Below the pieces are notes generated by a model. That model did not search any database, was not told where the DNA came from, and saw only the letters and a list, made by a program, of their open reading frames with translations. Of a stretch of DNA of 64,000 nucleotides, positions 11,156 through 23,120 are shown in pieces. Where the stretch lies: positions 19,029,940 to 19,093,939 of the forward strand of contig NC_092051.1 in the NCBI RefSeq assembly GCF_003086295.3, read 5' to 3'. The translations under genes were made by a program, and so were the position numbers. How positions within the stretch are numbered: position 1 is the stretch's first letter; each line of letters opens with the position of its first letter. The DNA comes from Arachis hypogaea (lineage: Eukaryota > Streptophyta > Magnoliopsida > Fabales > Fabaceae).

Positions 11156-11285
11156 TTATGCACCTTACTAAATTGTGGTAGGGTGCAACGATTTATCTCC
11201 CTATACACCCTATTAAATTATTTTACAATTTATTTGTTTAGCTTGTTCTTATCTATGGTCTCAAGTCTCAACTAACATTACAATA

Positions 11286-11510
11286 ATTCCGGCAGATTGT
11301 GCGGCAGTTTTGCAACGGTTGTAGAAATCTGCCGCTGGATGAAAAATAGCGGCGGTTGATGCAGTAGTTGGTCGTGGAGTTGCTATCCCTTCAAATTTAA
11401 CGGTGGTTATGGTCAACCACTGCTAAATGTAACAAAATGCAAGAGATAGTTACTGAGCCAGAATTTACTTTTAGCAGCGGTTTTATTCCAACCGCCGCAA
11501 ATATGCCTAA
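11286..11510. repeat. CACTA left subterminal repeat region
   Basis: Many short copies of the motif GCGGCGGTT / AACCGCCGC and decayed forms occur in both orientations, for example near 11350 and 11494. In En/Spm such subterminal motifs bind the TNPA-type protein. They match the set at the other end (25425-25682), which supports pairing these two ends. Confidence 0.75.
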
Positions 11511-11935
11511 TTCCTCACTCTCATATTTGGATGTAGTCTCTTTTTAAAAACCAATAGAATATAAACTACTTTAGTTCTCCTAGTTTCATCAATGTTGTTA
11601 CACAAAAATGTTGTCTTTTGCAAATATAGAATTTTTTTATTGGTAAATAAATTGAGTTTGCCCGTATTTTAGTTTTCGCTATATTCTAATTAGTTAATGT
11701 TGAGCAATATGTTTTAGTCACTGTTACCTAAACTGTAATACTATTTTTGGATTTATTTTATGTAAAAAAATTAATCACTTTAAAAATATATTTTTTTCAA
11801 TCATGTGAACAAATTTACAAATTAGATTTTCTCGTTTACTATAAGATCTTATAAGTTTGCATTCAAGCATAAATGTAAAAGAAATATGTAAGAAATGTAT
11901 CAGTTAATGCTAATTTTAATCGAGCATAAATTAAA

Positions 11936-12212
11936 GGTTTAATTACTTTATTGGTCCCTATACTTTTTCTCCTTTTAATTGGGTTCCTACACTAATTTTT
12001 TTTCAATTAGGTCCCTTTTAGCAGTAATTGGCTTAATTTTATAAGGACTCAACTAAAAAAAATTGGTGCAGGGACCCAAATAAAAGGAAAAAAAAGTGTA
12101 GGGACCTAACTAAAAAAAAAATTGGTACAAGGACTCAATTAAAAAGAAAAAAAGTACAAGGACCTAATTAAAAATTTCATGAAACTATAGGAACCAACAG
12201 AGTAATTAAACC
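11936..12212. mobile_element. Mutator-type MITE, 277 bp, copy 1
   Basis: The ends are inverted repeats (GGTTTAATTAC on both sides) and the interior is almost wholly self-complementary, with runs such as GGTCCCTATACTTTTT and their inverse. It is flanked by perfect 9-bp copies TAAATTAAA (11927-11935 and 12213-12221). A second member of the same family is at 53391-53701. It inserted into the CACTA element. Confidence 0.88.
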
Positions 12213-12421
12213 TAAATTAAACTAAGGCTTCTTCGTAAATATACCTTATTCAACCTGAATCTTGAAATTCTTAAAGTAGTCACATATGTAATACTGCAAC
12301 CAAAACCATTAAACTAAGGGGAATCGACCTAAGTCTTAAAATACAAGGTCAAAATTTCTCTTCGACATCATATTGACCTGGAAAAAAATACTCTGTCAAG
12401 AATCTATGGCTTTTTCACGTG

Positions 12422-13457
12422 TTACAGGATCTGATATTTCATCTCCAAACCATGACTTTTTGTTCGAAGCCCCCTATTTGCAACATGTACATGATCTTGT
12501 CTTTGCTGGTCATCCAAAGTTTCTTTGTCTTCTTCTGAGACTTTTTTGAGATCAGACTGCATGGAGATGTCAATTCCAATGGAGGAGATTTCATCTAAAT
12601 TTTTTTCTGAATCAGTCTCTATCCCATCTAGACTATCATTAACTACTTTGCCTGAATATTTAGGTAAAACTGAAAATTTCAACATCATACAACAATATAA
12701 GGCTATTCAAAAGAAACTATGAACTCCTAATCCGTCAGATATTAATTTAGTGAAAACATGGTATGTTAATATCATAAGAAACTTTTAGAACAAAACAAAA
12801 TAAACAACAATTACCATCTTCCTTACTAGTACTTTGGGCAAATCTCTTAGAAAGAATATCTATAATGTGCAATTTTATATACTTCATTTCCTCCTGTGAT
12901 GCAATATCTAACTCAACAACATGGTTGCTTCTGAAGCACGTCTACATAATAGCAGATATAGTTCATGGTATTTTTTGTAAAATACACTATTTATTTACAA
13001 TGAAATTTCTATATTAGAAATTTATTCTTTTACCTTCAATTCAGCAAGTATGTCTTCAGAGCTCTTTTCAGATGCACATGTCACAAAAATATATCCAAAC
13101 CTCTTTTCGTGCATTGATTCCCATTTATGAAGTTCCTACAAATTTGAATGTTAACATAACAAATATTATTGCAACAAATTTGGTTCTCGTATATAAACTT
13201 AACATATACATTATTCAATTAATTAATAAGTGTATGCCTAAGGAACGAACTTACATGGTATAATTGTTTGCCATTTTTAAGTAATCATTGAAATAAGAGT
13301 GTCCTGATATAGCCTCCAACCAACACCTAACATTTATTTTACGAAACCATATGTTTCTAGCAACAATAATTGCATGTTCCAATGAAGAGAATGGAGAGGC
13401 TATAGCTATTTCTTTAGCGAATGTCGTGCTTGCATAGTATGACGAAAACTCCTCCAT
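12422..13457 (-). pseudogene. Captured OHCU-decarboxylase fragment of allantoin synthase (TTL-like)
   Basis: Four exon-like blocks lie on the minus strand: 13457 to about 13260, 13135-13034, 12941-12815 and 12669-12422. The first encodes FAKEIAIASPFSSLEHA and IWFRKINVRCWLEA, the second ELHKWESMHEKRFGYIFVTC, the third VVELDIASQEEMKYIK. Together these match the N-terminal decarboxylase domain of plant bifunctional allantoin synthase (transthyretin-like protein), which acts late in urate breakdown. Blocks 2-4 join in frame through GT-AG introns. Block 1 diverges after its SGH and its phase to block 2 does not fit, and the C-terminal transthyretin-like domain is absent. It lies in the CACTA element just 3' of the TNP2 remnant and on the same strand. 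I judge it a captured, non-functional fragment. The last block is the least certain. Confidence 0.68.
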
Positions 13458-13802
13458 TTCTATTTGCCTTGTTACTCCATCATTTTAAAATAACTATTAT
13501 TTATTAGTCATAACAATATTAAAATTGTTAATGATTATTAGATATGTTATCTTTTAATAAAACTGGCATTAAGAAAAACAGTAATAACGATATAGATACT
13601 TCATTCTGAATTAACTTTATATAAACAAAAATTGGAAGAAATGGGAAAAAGCTTTAATTCATCAAAGCTGTTAATCCAGTAAAGACTTCATTGAAATACG
13701 AAAATACAGACCGTAATGTAACCAACCAACTACATACAAAAGTTAAGTAATAACTTATTAAACACCACATCTTTAAAAATTATGTTGACCTTTCTCTTGT
13801 TT

Positions 13803-15300
13803 TCATTCTGAAACATCATCAATATTTTCAGAAGCATTGTCTGTGGGGTCTTCTGTATCATCATCCCTTGTCAATTGTAAATCTCTAATGTCTTCTGCCG
13901 TTGACATGTTCAACTCTGGCTATGGAGAAAAACCAACTTCAGCTTCTTCATTCTCTTCTCCAATGTCATACAAGTCTCGTGGCTTCACATGAAGCACTAC
14001 GCTCTATTCTTTATCTACTTCATCGTCCACATAGTATACGAGATGAGCCTCTGATACCAATATGTACGATTCATCATTTTCTCGATTACCAGTGTGTATC
14101 GAATGAGAGAAGATAACACTAGTAAGACCTAAATGATCTTGTTTGATTCCTCTAGTAGTAGCCGTATCTGCCCAAACACACTTGAACAACACAACTGAGA
14201 ACCGACAGCTATAATTCAATTCAATTATGTCTACAATTTTGCCATAATATGAAACACTACCAACAGCCACTTTTTGGTCACGAATGCTTGCATAACTTTG
14301 TGTATTAGACGAGACATATACTCCACTGTTTTGGGTTTTCATCCCTTTCTTCTTTGTCATAGTTCTAAACTTATACCCGTTGACATTGTACGCCCTATAA
14401 CGTCTTGCTTGAAGTATAGGTCCACATGCAAGGCATTTAATCTCATTTGAATACCAAGTGCTCTCCATTGGAACTTGCTACCATATAACAGCCATTCTTA
14501 ATTTTATCAAAGGTAGAGTATTATAGTATATGTTTCATGCTATCAAAACCATTGGCGTAATGCATACTTTATGCTAACCTCTTGCTTGAACCACTGAACA
14601 AATTTCCTGTGCACAATGCTATCTATTTTTTATTTCGGCCTTGTTTGATCTTGTAGCCTTCTCTTTGCTTTTTGTCTAAATGAACTATTTGAAATAGCAT
14701 AACATTATTCGTAAATAGTGAATGGGTGAACAGATTTATATCCAAGATTTGAAATATAACATAAGATCACTTACTCAATAAATTCAGAAACAGCCTCGCA
14801 GTTGACTAGCACGTGACGATGTGCTTGATGTCGTTCCAACTTTCGGGAACATAGTTTCACATGCATCAAGGATTACTCCACTAGGTTGATCATCAACTCG
14901 CACCGGTCGATTCATCTTAGTCTCAATGTCATCCAGATATCTAGAGCAAAAAGTTATAATTTCCTCAGATAAGTATCCCTCCGGAATTGAGCATTTTGCT
15001 TGAGCCCTGTTGCGCATATATTACTTCAAACGACCTAGATGCCTTTCAACGGAAACCAATTCATATGAGTAGTATAAATTATTAATCGAACCGCATGTTG
15101 TAAACAGGGTTATATAGGAATTAACCTCTCTATTGGATATATCCACCGATAATGTACTGGTTCAATAATTTTTACTTCTTCTACAAGATGCACGATAAGG
15201 TGTACCATGACTATGAAGAACGATGGAGGAAAAATCATCTCCATACGACACAGAGTATGAACAACATGATTTTTCATCAAGCTTTAGAGGGTTCATGAAC
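13803..15300 (-). pseudogene. CACTA TNP2-type protein remnant (DUF4218 and DUF4216 regions)
   Basis: Reading on the minus strand, about 15290-15120 encodes FPPSFFIVMVHLIVHL followed by PVHYRWIYPIE, a DUF4218 signature. 15017-14784 gives AKCSIPEGYLSEEIITFCSRYLDD-like sequence. 14468-14004 gives a DUF4216 region, with VYVSSNTQSYAS, GKIVDIIELNY and VVLFKCVWAD. An acidic tail ends at 13803. These are the C-terminal domains of the CACTA transposase. The catalytic Transposase_21 region is not present, stops and gaps separate the pieces, and an in-frame stop precedes the acidic tail. Confidence 0.82.
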
Positions 15301-16120
15301 AATAAAAAAATTATAACTATTCAAATTTAATTTGAAATTCAAATGAAATAATAATATATCTATTTCAATCGAATTATAATATTCTATCACCGTTTAAGAA
15401 GTAGTTTTAAATTTTTTTTAAGTAGAAAAAAAGTTTACATTTAAAATTAAAGAGTAAAGTATCATTTATGTCCCCAACGTTTGGAGTAAGTCTCAAACAT
15501 GTCCCTAACATTTTGAACGTCCTATTTGTATCCCAAACGTTTCTAAATCGAATCAATGTTGTCCTACCGTCAAAATGAATAACATTTCGTTAACGACATT
15601 GCATATGTGGAGGTTAAGTGAGTGAGCCCAAAGGTTAACATAGACACGTCTGCTTCTTCACGCCTATTATACCATTCACTGTAGCAAATATGAAACGTTG
15701 AAGAAATAGATCACTTCTACGCAACGTTTTCCATTCCAATCCTCCTTACCAAACACGTTTTACTCTTCTTCGAGGCTGATGGCAGGGAGGGGCTGCAAGG
15801 TAGTTGGCGGATCGTTGTTGGTTGTGTTGCATGAAAGCTTACACCTTTGTTCTGGTGACAGAGTGATTTCGTTCGACAAGGTATGTACGAGGAAAAAATT
15901 TTGTTTTTTGGGGTTTTATTGAGTAGTTCCACGAAGAATGATGGCCATATATGAGATTGTTTGCATTTTAGGGTTTAGTTGATTTTTTGTATTCCCAGAA
16001 AAATGTTCTTTGCTTATGTTAGTTAGGGCATGAATTTACTTTTTTTGGTGATTCAAGCTGTGCTTACGGTTGATGTTGTTTCACTATGTTTACCTGATGT
16101 AATAGGGTTTGTGGTTTAGG

Positions 16121-17880
16121 ATGAGTTATTTTAGTATCAAAGTTTACCACCAAGGTAGATTTGGACTTCAATGAGGGCCTTTGAAGTATTTGGGTGGGAA
16201 GACAACTGTGATAGACTACTGCAATGAAGATGAGTGGAGCCTGATTGAGATTTATGACATAGTGAGCAGATAAGGGTATTTAAAGAAAGATATTGCAGCA
16301 ATGTGGTACAAATCACAGGATCAGAGTACAGAAGAAGGCTTAAGGATGCTACGAACTGACAAAGATGCAATGGATATGACTAACATTGGGGTTAGGGAGG
16401 ATATGGTGGAGCTGTATATAGTTCACAAAACTAGTGATATCCATGAAGAGGTTGAGGATGTACACATGTTAGGGAATACTGAAACTACCATACAAGTGAA
16501 GGCTGGTGGATCTGATGGGCCAGGTCCAATAGTTACATTTGAGGCCCATGTAGTTGGACAAGTGGAGATAAATTCTGGCCCAAATGTGGAGGAAGAAATT
16601 GTGGCTAAGAAAGATGGAACAGATGAATCAGATGAGGAAGAAGAGGGTAGTGATGGCAGTGAAGATGAGGACTATGAACCCAAGGGTGGTGAAGATGATA
16701 GTTGTGATTCATGGAGTTCTGATTCCAGAAATGGTTATTGTTCAGAAGATAGTGCTTCTGAAGTTGTGTTTGGTGACAGTGATGATGACAAGGAAGGGGC
16801 AGAGGGGTTAGTAGATGTCAACATCAGGGTAGGGGATAGATTCAAGGCTGCATCAACTCAAACCCAAACAGATGCAGCAAAAGAAAATAGGAGTGACAAA
16901 GGTAAGGAGAAGATTATTGCAGGTTTAGGTGATGAGGAAGAAGGATATGAATCTGAAGATTTTTTAGATATGCCTATTATTGATGATGATGATGATGATG
17001 ATAGTGTTGCCAAGAAGTATCCGTTGCACAAGCAGCTAAAGGACATGAGTGAGTACAAGTGGGAGGTTGGAACTCTTTATGTATCAAGAGAGGAGTTTAA
17101 GGATTGTGCTACTGCCTATGCTGTACACACTGGGAGGGGTTTGAGGTTTGATAAGGTTGACCTTCGGAAAGTGAAGGTTACTTGCGTAGAGGGTTGCAAC
17201 TGGTTTACATACTGTGGGAAGATGAAGAATGAGCAAACATGGCAATTAACCAGCTACCACAACAAGCATAGCTGTTCTAGAGAGTTGAAAATTGGGATTA
17301 TGCATGCAAAATGGTTGAGCAAGCTATTTCCAAAAAAGATTGCTGAGAATCCAAAGATAAAGCTCTCCATACTAATGAAGAAAGCATACAGCAAGTGGAA
17401 CGTAGAGCTGACTAAGTCTAAAGCTGCCCGGGTTAAACAGTTTGCACTTGATGAGTTACAAGGAACGTACATAAAGCAGTATCGGAGACTCTATGACTAT
17501 TGTCATGAATTGCTAAGGTCTAACCCGGGTTCTACAGTGAAATTGCAAGTGGAGAGACCACCTGAGTTTGCTTCTGAGAGACCAAAACCGGGTGTGGATT
17601 TAAGGCCAAAGTTTCAAAGACTCTATGTGTGCCTTGATGCATGCAAGAAGAGTTTATGGTTTGCAGACCAATAATTTGCCTTGACGGGTGTTTCATCAAG
17701 ACACCATACGGAGGTTAACTTCTCATGGCTATTGGCTGGGACCCGAACAACCAGATATTGCCAAGCCCAACAATCTCAGGGTGCTGCCAAGCCCATCGAA
17801 GAACGTCAGCATATCCCAACTCAAGTTCATGGCTAGGACACCTCCCAAATCATGGAAAAAGATGTGATGATTATGATGTG
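16121..17880 (+). pseudogene. MULE (MuDR-type) transposase remnant
   Basis: From the ATG at 16121 the protein begins with a PB1-like N-terminal region. Two in-frame stops precede 16301, after which the frame is open to 17674. A long acidic segment (about 16570-17010, with a run of Asp near 16980) is followed by the MuDR DNA-binding region containing EFKDCATAYAVHTGR and CVEGCNWFTYCG. A one-base shift near 17655 leads into ICLDGCFIKTPYGG, holding the first catalytic Asp, then a stop. After GWDPNNQILP the rest of the catalytic domain and the SWIM finger are missing, and a short C-terminal tail follows. A 5'-UTR-like exon with donor lies near 15780-15880. The transposase cannot be functional. Confidence 0.85.
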
Positions 17881-18422
17881 TGCAGTTTTATGTTTTCTGG
17901 AAACTTTATTTTTGAGTAAAAGACTTCTCTTTAGTATCCTTATAATGTGTGAAAACTAGTTTAAAGACTATAGTTTGTTGTCTCAGACCGTTATTGTGGA
18001 GCAAAATGTCTCGCTCTTATTTTGTTATTTTGCTGTGTATCTGTTGTGGTTGTAGCCAATGACAATGTTATAGTTAATGATTAAGTAATATGTTAGAGTT
18101 CTAATTGTTGTTATGCTCATGACTTGCTTGATTTAAATAAGAGGCAAAATATAACACTTTATTTCATTCAATTCATTTCCACAATTCAGATGAGTTCAAT
18201 AAAACAGCATTGTAGCTGCACAATCTATCATTGCATTTAATTACACGTGCACAATTTATCCTTTCATCAAACTTAATTCAACAAAACATCATTTCATTAC
18301 AATTTCATTGAGTTCAACAAAACAGCAATGAGTTCAATATCACTGCTATTTCTAAGCCAAAATACAAAGCACAAGTTAGGGATCTAATAATTTTCTCCTA
18401 AACCTCATCATCTCCAGCAACA

Positions 18423-18881
18423 TTATTGCAGTAAAAGTCTCCTAAATTTGGTGGTGGTTGTTTTTTCACAAACCAATATTAGTGCAACTGTCCATCCAAT
18501 TAAAGCAACTCCCACTGCAACCATGAACTTGAACTCAACCTTATCCAATTTGCCCTTTAAATTTCTGACCTTCATTCTTAACCTTGAAACTTGTGGGGAT
18601 CTTCCTCTGGTTCTGCCCATACAAAATAGCCGCATTCTTTTCCAATCTAGACCAAACATGAGACAACCGAGTCACACCCACAATTTGTCAAAACATATAA
18701 CTCAACAACAAATAAACACATGGCTAAACCTCACCCCAAAGTTAATGCAACCCTAGAACCTCCGCCCAAGATTTTCTACCGTCGATGAGGTGGCAAGCAC
18801 AGGCCGTTCCCCACAGTAGCAAGTTGTCCTCCTTCGACGTGCTTGGTTTCTATTTTGTGTCGCCTGCTTGCTGCTTTGCAT
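18423..18881 (-). pseudogene. GRF-type zinc finger plus transmembrane gene remnant, MULE-borne
   Basis: On the minus strand an ATG at 18881 opens MQSSKQATQNRNQARRRR, then TTCYCGERPVLATSSTVENL and GRRF, the first half of a GRF zinc finger. After an intron-like gap, GKECGYFVWAEPEEDPHK (near 18650-18595) supplies the second half. In another frame MKVRNLKGKLDKVEFKF and a hydrophobic helix (MVAVGVALIGWTVALILV) follow, ending at 18423. The layout (finger, short coil, one membrane helix) is that of the gene at 6409-6831, although the sequences differ. The stop after GRRF and the frame change suggest decay, unless splicing differs from what I infer. It is convergent with the transposase. Confidence 0.62.
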
Positions 18882-19253
18882 CGCTTCAAATTGGCATGCT
18901 TCATACTTTATCTTTTTTCAAGCAGAGGAAATCGAGCTTGAGAGAAGGTGCAACAGCAAGGAGAGGCCAAGATTTTACAATTAGGGTTTTGAAGAGGACC
19001 CTATTTTGACATTTATCTATTTATTTTTTCTTTTTAATTCAATAACGGTAACAAACAAATGCCCTGCCACCGTGTATACTAGCCTCTATGTATGCAACGC
19101 CGTTAACGAAATGTTAGTCATTTTGACGGTAGGACAACATTGACTCGAGTTAGAAACGTTTAGGATATAAATAGGACGTTTAAAACGTTAAGGACATGTT
19201 TGAGACTTACCCCAAACGTTGGGGACATAAATGATACTTTACTCAAAATTAAA

Positions 19254-22200
19254 ATTACTAAGAAGATAATAATAAATTATAAATATAACAAACTTACAAC
19301 TCAATTCCTATTAATAGAAGTTTAACATTATATGCAAAATAGTTCACATGCATTAAGATGATGATGATTACGGATCAATTTAAATTTTAAACTAATATAA
19401 TGGTCAAAATTTTAAATTATTTTACCGATACAAATCAGGTCCAAAATTACAGGGTGATTTTAAAAAAAAAACAAACTTTTTGCTTTTAGTTTCACCCACA
19501 TAAATTACCTCTGGCAGCCACTAGTTTACCCAAAACCCTAACCTAAGTCAAACCAGATTCACAGCACATTCACACGCCGTCTATTGGGGCTATAGCCCTA
19601 CCACCCTCGGCGTACACTTCCGCCACAATCCCCTTTATCTGCTTTGCTGTATCCTTTTGCTGTTTGTTCCTCCTCTACTGCAAGTTGGTTTCGCATTTTG
19701 TGACGAGTTTCTTTACGCGGTTTGTGCTCGTGATTCCCCTAGGCTGGTAGTTGTTTACGGGCTTCCATTATCTCCAGGTGGCTGTGGTCCGTGTTCAGAT
19801 TTATATTCTACTGCATTTGTGGTGAGTTTTTTTGTTTTTTTTTTACTTGAATATTATTTGTTGTTTTGCTCTCTGTCTATGTATCTGTTTACTTACCTCT
19901 GATTTTGAACTTTTTCTCTGCTACGTAAATATAAAATTGGAGTCAGGGTGCCTTGGTACACAGTTGCTGCTGTTCTGTTGTGGCGCTGTTCTTTCGAAGG
20001 TTGTGATCGTGCTTCCCTTCCAGTGACTTTGAGTGGCTCTGTTCCTTCTTTACGTCACTGTTTCGCTGCATTTGTGGTGAAATTTTCTGTTTTATTTTCT
20101 TGGATATTGTTTCTTGTTGTACTCTCTCTCAATGTATTTCTTTCATTGCATATGTTGTTGACATCTTCATCTGCTCTGCTACTTGGATACTATAATGGAG
20201 TCTTGGTGCATTGGTGACAAGTGATGCTGATCTGGGTGTAGGTGCAAGTTGTTGTAGGAAAAGTTGGTAGTGGATTGTGGATAGCTAGTAGACAAGTTTA
20301 ACTCTTTGTCTCAGCTATATATTTTTTCCTTTATTTTTTGCTCTATTTTTGACTTTTTGTGCTTGTTGAAGTATGCTGTATTGAAGAACACAGAAATAAA
20401 CAAATACAGAAGTAGAAAATAAATAAATGTATTGAATAAGAGAACATATTATTTTTTGAGTTAAGGATCTCACTCTACAAGATAAAGTGAATTTTTTTCT
20501 CTTTAGATCAATAATTGAAAATAAATGTCACTTTTGATTTTATTGATTTAATAGTAAAACTCACTTATTTTTTATCTTTAAAGTAGATTTCTTACTTTGA
20601 TCTAAAAAAAGCTCATTTATTTAAAATTCTGTGTAACATGATCAACAAAACTCATTTAAAAACTCATTTTTATTAAGTTCCTCTTGCTTATGGTTTTTGT
20701 TACCAACTTGTGAGAAGTGGATATGAGCCAATTTTAATAAACATCTTGATTAGCAAGCTAAGTTTAAGGTAACATATTAAAATAATGCAACTCAATAGAC
20801 CATAGTGAAGTTCAAAAGATAATAAGAAAAAGAATTTTTTTGTATAAATTTCTTTTTTTTAACAAATTAATTAATTCTCTTGTTAAAATATATTAGACCC
20901 TATGAAATTATCTAATTTGGCATTACTATAATGTATCCGATAAAAAAAATGTAGAACAACTAAATATAGTGAAAGCTTCACGTAATAGTGTTAACAATAA
21001 CAAAACTTAATCCTAAAGCTAGTAGAAAGTTTCATGGTTGTAGAGCCACTTTAACTATATTGTTGACCATATTGAAAACTTTCAAAACACCTCCTTTTCT
21101 ATTCGTAAATATTATTGCATTTCTTAAATTATTAATTTAAATGTTATGACTAATAGGAATAAAATTCTCAAGTAGAATGTATGGTAAGATTTACAATCAT
21201 ACTATAAAATTAAACTATTGGTGGTCAAATTCTCCATTCAAGATTTTTATCTACTAATATCAAACTCACTATACTTTATGCTGCTATTTATAGTAAGTTA
21301 TTAGTACACCATTGAAAATGTTGACTGTTAACTTATTGTAGTTAAATTATTATTAGTAGAGTTATTAGTCAATTAACTTAATTAGAGTTACTTAAATTAC
21401 AACACAACTTATAATTAGAAGATTATAAATAACCAACACTGTGATTTTTTATTATTGTTCAATAAAGAAATATTTCATAACATTTTTTTCTTTCTATCTC
21501 CATTCTCTCATTTTTCTGATTCATTGTAATTTTTTATAGCTTAAGTTTTCACAATGATAATATAGAATTACTCGTGACAGATACTAAAATAAAGAAATAG
21601 AAACCACTTATATCCATAAAAATTTATGACTTTTTCTCTTTATTTTCTTCTTTCTTCTTTAAAAAGTGTATATGTATGGGAGAGACACAACAATTTTATC
21701 GTAATTTTGTCATGTGAATTTAGACAAAACAAGATTAGAGACTATTTAAATAGTTCATGAAAACCTTTCATTTTTTTAATTTCTTTCTTTTTCTTTAGTT
21801 AAGTTTTTTTAAGAGGTATATGTACATAGAAGAGACACAAAAATTCTTATCATAATTCTGTCATATGACTTTTAACACAGCAAGAAATAAAGAACAAGAT
21901 AAATTATGTAAAAAAAACTTGAGAAGGAAATCAAACAAAAAATGTAGCAAATTTTTTGTCTTAGACATGAATAATCTTTAATCTCAATAACTACTAGCTA
22001 AATACATAATATTATATCTAAAATTAATTAACTTAATTTATTATGCCTTTTCCTTTGGTTGCAGAAAGACATTTTTTTCCTTGTTAGATATGAGTACTTT
22101 TTCTTATGTTTTTGTTTGATTTTTTTTGGAATATTTTTTCTATTATTCATCATTGTCGTTTTCATTTTTTCTACTCCATATTTAATTCACACCATAGAAT

Positions 22201-23120
22201 TACGATCATAGTTATTTTGTTGCTCGCACACTTTTTAAAGAAAATATAGCTAAAAAGAAAGAAAAAAACATTGAGAAAAATCAAGTGGTATCTGATAACT
22301 AATTACTTGTTATTTTAAATTATTATTATTCTATAGGTATAAAAGTATTAGATTGGAATCTTAAATAAAAAACTTGACCACCATTGTTAGACAAATAAAC
22401 ATTTAATAATTTATTTTTGAAATTTTTAGATTGTTTTGGAAGAGTTATGCATGTTATGATTTATATTTTTCATTTATGATTTGATTTATTATAAAACTCG
22501 TGTAAATTTAGATTTAATTTATTTTATTTAAGACTTATTTACGAATTATAAAGAACTAGAATATAAGTTTTTTCAACAAGTTCAACGAGGATCTTAGTTA
22601 ATTTTCTCAAAATCTGTTCAAGAAAATTGTGCTGTGATACATTAATATCCTTAGTGTTTAACTATAACTTTATTAAAACCTTAATCAAGTTTGATAGACT
22701 TTAATTATGTTTTACTGAGTGATTAGTAAACTTGTTAATAGTATTAATTGGGAGTAACATACAGAAAATCTGTTTTTAATAGCATATTTTTGCGTTTTGT
22801 TCTGAATTATTTTTAATTCTCGAGTCTATTGCAAATGTTAGTCATAACCAGTTTAGAAGATATTGTTTACTCTTTTCTGAAAAAGACCACATTGAAATAT
22901 GAATCGGTGTTGTGTATTTACTTTCAAGTATTCATTGTATTTTGTCATGTAATTTTAATAATTTGATTGCAAATTTTTCATGACAGATGTGATTTTTAGT
23001 TTAGGCATGTAATTTGTTTAGTTACATTGAAATTTTAAAATTATTCCCATTTTATTATTAGTTTTTTGGTAGATTCTACTATCTAATAAGTGTTAGTAGT
23101 TTGTGTGAAGGTCTGAAAAT
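19254..23120. other. CACTA interior without recognisable genes
   Basis: After the MULE, 19254-19500 is AT-rich. 19500-20240 is more GC-balanced, contains pyrimidine-rich stretches and a diverged direct repeat, and may be a promoter or 5'-UTR region. 20240-23120 is AT-rich with no reading frame of weight. I expected the N-terminal and catalytic part of the TNP2-type transposase here and do not find it. A stretch near 21320-21560 resembles an LTR tail (TATA-like sequence, AATAAA) but has no supporting borders. Confidence 0.5.
19811..20214 (+). repeat. Diverged direct repeat inside CACTA (two ~150-bp copies)
   Basis: Copy A (about 19811-19955) and copy B (about 20067-20214) share CTGCATTTGTGGTGA, then a T-rich block with a TTGTTTT-type run, CTCTCTNTCTATGTAT, a CTCTGCTAC block, and end in GGAGTC and GGTGC(C/A)TTGGT. 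They look like a tandem duplication about 256 bases apart, since diverged. No coding function is evident. Confidence 0.55.

Larger units (their letters stand above)
15452..19244. mobile_element. Mutator-like element (MULE), 3.8 kb, two convergent gene remnants
   Basis: Inverted repeats of about 150 bp begin GAGTAAAGTATCATTTATG at both ends. A perfect 9-bp target duplication AAAATTAAA flanks the element (15443-15451 and 19245-19253). It contains a plus-strand MuDR-type transposase remnant and a minus-strand GRF zinc-finger gene remnant, arranged tail to tail. It inserted into the CACTA element upstream of the TNP2 remnant. The same terminal repeat family occurs in a 530-bp MITE at 36862. Confidence 0.92.

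Noticed and set aside
16858..17058. Minus-strand Ser-rich reading frame inside the MULE transposase
   Set aside because: It mirrors the acidic repeat-rich part of the transposase on the plus strand and has no independent support.
21319..21560. Possible solo LTR in the CACTA interior (TGTT...AACA, TATA-like box, AATAAA)
   Set aside because: The flanking pentamers (GAAAA and TTTTT) do not match and no partner LTR is present. AT-rich sequence produces such patterns by chance.
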